A DNA stretch of 64,000 nucleotides from Staphylococcus piscifermentans (GTDB taxonomy: Bacteria; Bacillota; Bacilli; Staphylococcales; Staphylococcaceae). The notes beneath the pieces were generated by a model. It saw only the letters and a list, made by a program, of their open reading frames with translations, was not told the DNA's origin and did no database searches. A program made the translations under genes and the position numbers. Location of the stretch: contig NZ_LT906447.1 of the NCBI RefSeq assembly GCF_900186985.1, forward strand, positions 2,170,001 through 2,234,000, given 5' to 3'. This document shows positions 63,366-64,000 of this stretch, one piece after another. How positions within the stretch are numbered: position 1 is the stretch's first letter; every line of letters starts with the position of its first letter.

Positions 63366-63869
63366 GTGTCAAATGAAGGACGTAAAAAAGAAGAACTTGA
63401 AGACATTACGTTATTAGGCAATCAAAACAATACTTATCATTTCGATTATAGACCAGATGTATTAGAAACTTTTGATAACAAGCATCAAGGTCGTGATTAC
63501 TTTGTTAAATTTAATTGTCCAGAATTCACCTCTCTTTGTCCTATTACAGGACAACCAGATTTTGCGACAATTTATATTTCCTATATTCCAAATATCAAAA
63601 TGGTAGAATCAAAATCATTGAAACTTTATTTATTTAGTTTCAGAAATCATGGTGATTTCCATGAAGATTGCATGAATATCATTATGAATGATTTAATTGA
63701 ATTAATGGATCCGCATTATATTGAAGTATGGGGAAAATTCACGCCACGAGGCGGTATCTCAATCGACCCTTATACTAACTATGGTCGTCCAGATTCAAAA
63801 TACGAACAGATGGCTGAATACCGTATGATGAATCATGACTTATATCCAGAAAATATCGATAATCGTTAA
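63366..63869 (+). CDS. queF: NADPH-dependent 7-cyano-7-deazaguanine reductase
   Basis: Reduces preQ0 to preQ1 in queuosine synthesis. 167 aa, the short QueF type. Catalytic Cys in [14 protein letters not shown], and the substrate motif [17 protein letters not shown]. Start GTG at 63366, with GGAGCG in the end of the upstream gene about eleven bases before. Expected operon partner queC, D, E genes are not in the window. Confidence 0.95.
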   Translation: MSNEGRKKEELEDITLLGNQNNTYHFDYRPDVLETFDNKHQGRDYFVKFNCPEFTSLCPITGQPDFATIYISYIPNIKMVESKSLKLYLFSFRNHGDFHEDCMNIIMNDLIELMDPHYIEVWGKFTPRGGISIDPYTNYGRPDSKYEQMAEYRMMNHDLYPENIDNR

Positions 63870-63873
63870 TATT

Positions 63874-63901
63874 AACGCTCCTATTCAGGGGCGTTTTTTT
63901 A
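63874..63901 (+). terminator. Terminator of eamA-queF
   Basis: AACGCTCC / GGGGCGTT with one mismatch, then seven Ts. Confidence 0.88.
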
Positions 63902-63930
63902 ACAAACAAATATTATTAAACTTTTTGTGT

Positions 63931-63971
63931 AATTATTGTGCAATGAATAGCACAATAATTTTCAGAATTTT
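63931..63971. promoter_or_regulatory. Inverted repeat and CodY-like box at the window end
   Basis: AATTATTGTGC / GCACAATAATT, perfect 11-bp arms (63931-63960), directly followed by AATTTTCAGAATTTT (63957-63971), 13 of 15 for CodY. The gene they serve lies outside. Confidence 0.35.
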
Positions 63972-64000
63972 CTTGTATAACTTTTCCTTATCGCTTAAAA

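Overview
The window is a chromosomal segment of a low-GC Gram-positive bacterium, almost certainly a Staphylococcus. The gene order follows the conserved staphylococcal block eno-gpmI-tpiA-pgk-gapA-gapR / clpP / whiA-yvcK-rapZ-trxB / lgt-hprK / uvrA-uvrB / prfB-secA-hpf-comF / tagO-gdpS / pepT / murB / sstABCD / nrdIEF. Supporting marks are a tagO gene for wall teichoic acid, a WalR-type box upstream of a LysM-CHAP wall protein, and CtsR, LexA, Fur, CggR, CodY and NrdR type sites. Protein sequences diverge clearly from S. aureus as I remember it. A coagulase-negative species such as the S. carnosus/S. simulans group is my guess, with low confidence. No prophage, plasmid, CRISPR array or intact transposon is visible.

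Layout. 1-3.3 kb: truncated rnr, a carboxylesterase, secG and a membrane protein, all on the minus strand. 3.5-11.7 kb: the glycolytic cluster on the minus strand, headed by the repressor gene gapR with its promoter and operator, and interrupted between gapA and pgk by a decayed IS200/IS605-type tnpB. 11.8-15.4 kb: two small or low-complexity membrane proteins, a structured small RNA gene that fits RsaH of S. aureus, a nucleoside-diphosphate-sugar epimerase-like protein, and clpP under a CtsR box. 15.5-18.8 kb: tRNA-Arg(CCG), a branched-chain amino acid carrier and an MFS exporter. 18.8-26.6 kb: whiA-yvcK-rapZ, trxB, then hprK-lgt-acyltransferase-TPR protein. 26.8-33 kb: an HD-domain hydrolase, csbA and the LexA-controlled uvrBA operon. 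33-41 kb: LysM-CHAP wall protein, prfB with its programmed frameshift, secA, hpf, comFA-comFC. 41-49.5 kb: fakB1, YigZ, tagO, gdpS, a split ThrE-type exporter, pepT and glycerate kinase. 49.6-53 kb: bacilliredoxin-like protein, YkyA lipoprotein, GrpB-like protein, murB and a CHY zinc-finger protein. 53.2-53.35 kb: four tandem 41-bp repeats. 53.5-57.4 kb: the Fur-controlled sst iron-siderophore uptake operon, with a relic of a second sstD upstream. 58-61.6 kb: nrdIEF ribonucleotide reductase with NrdR-type boxes. 62.4-63.9 kb: an EamA transporter directly followed by queF.

Functionally this is housekeeping and envelope chromosome: glycolysis, protein quality control, export (SecA/SecG), lipoprotein maturation (Lgt), carbon regulation (HPrK, CggR), DNA repair and nucleotide supply. 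The accessory or degenerating parts are small: the tnpB relic, the sstD relic, the 41-bp repeats and several families of dispersed hairpins that act as terminators. I found no complete undescribed multi-gene system. The most interesting items are the three-way-junction sRNA, the tnpB relic with its 3' hairpin region, the 41-bp repeat array, the sstD relic and the long Q/K/N-rich membrane protein.
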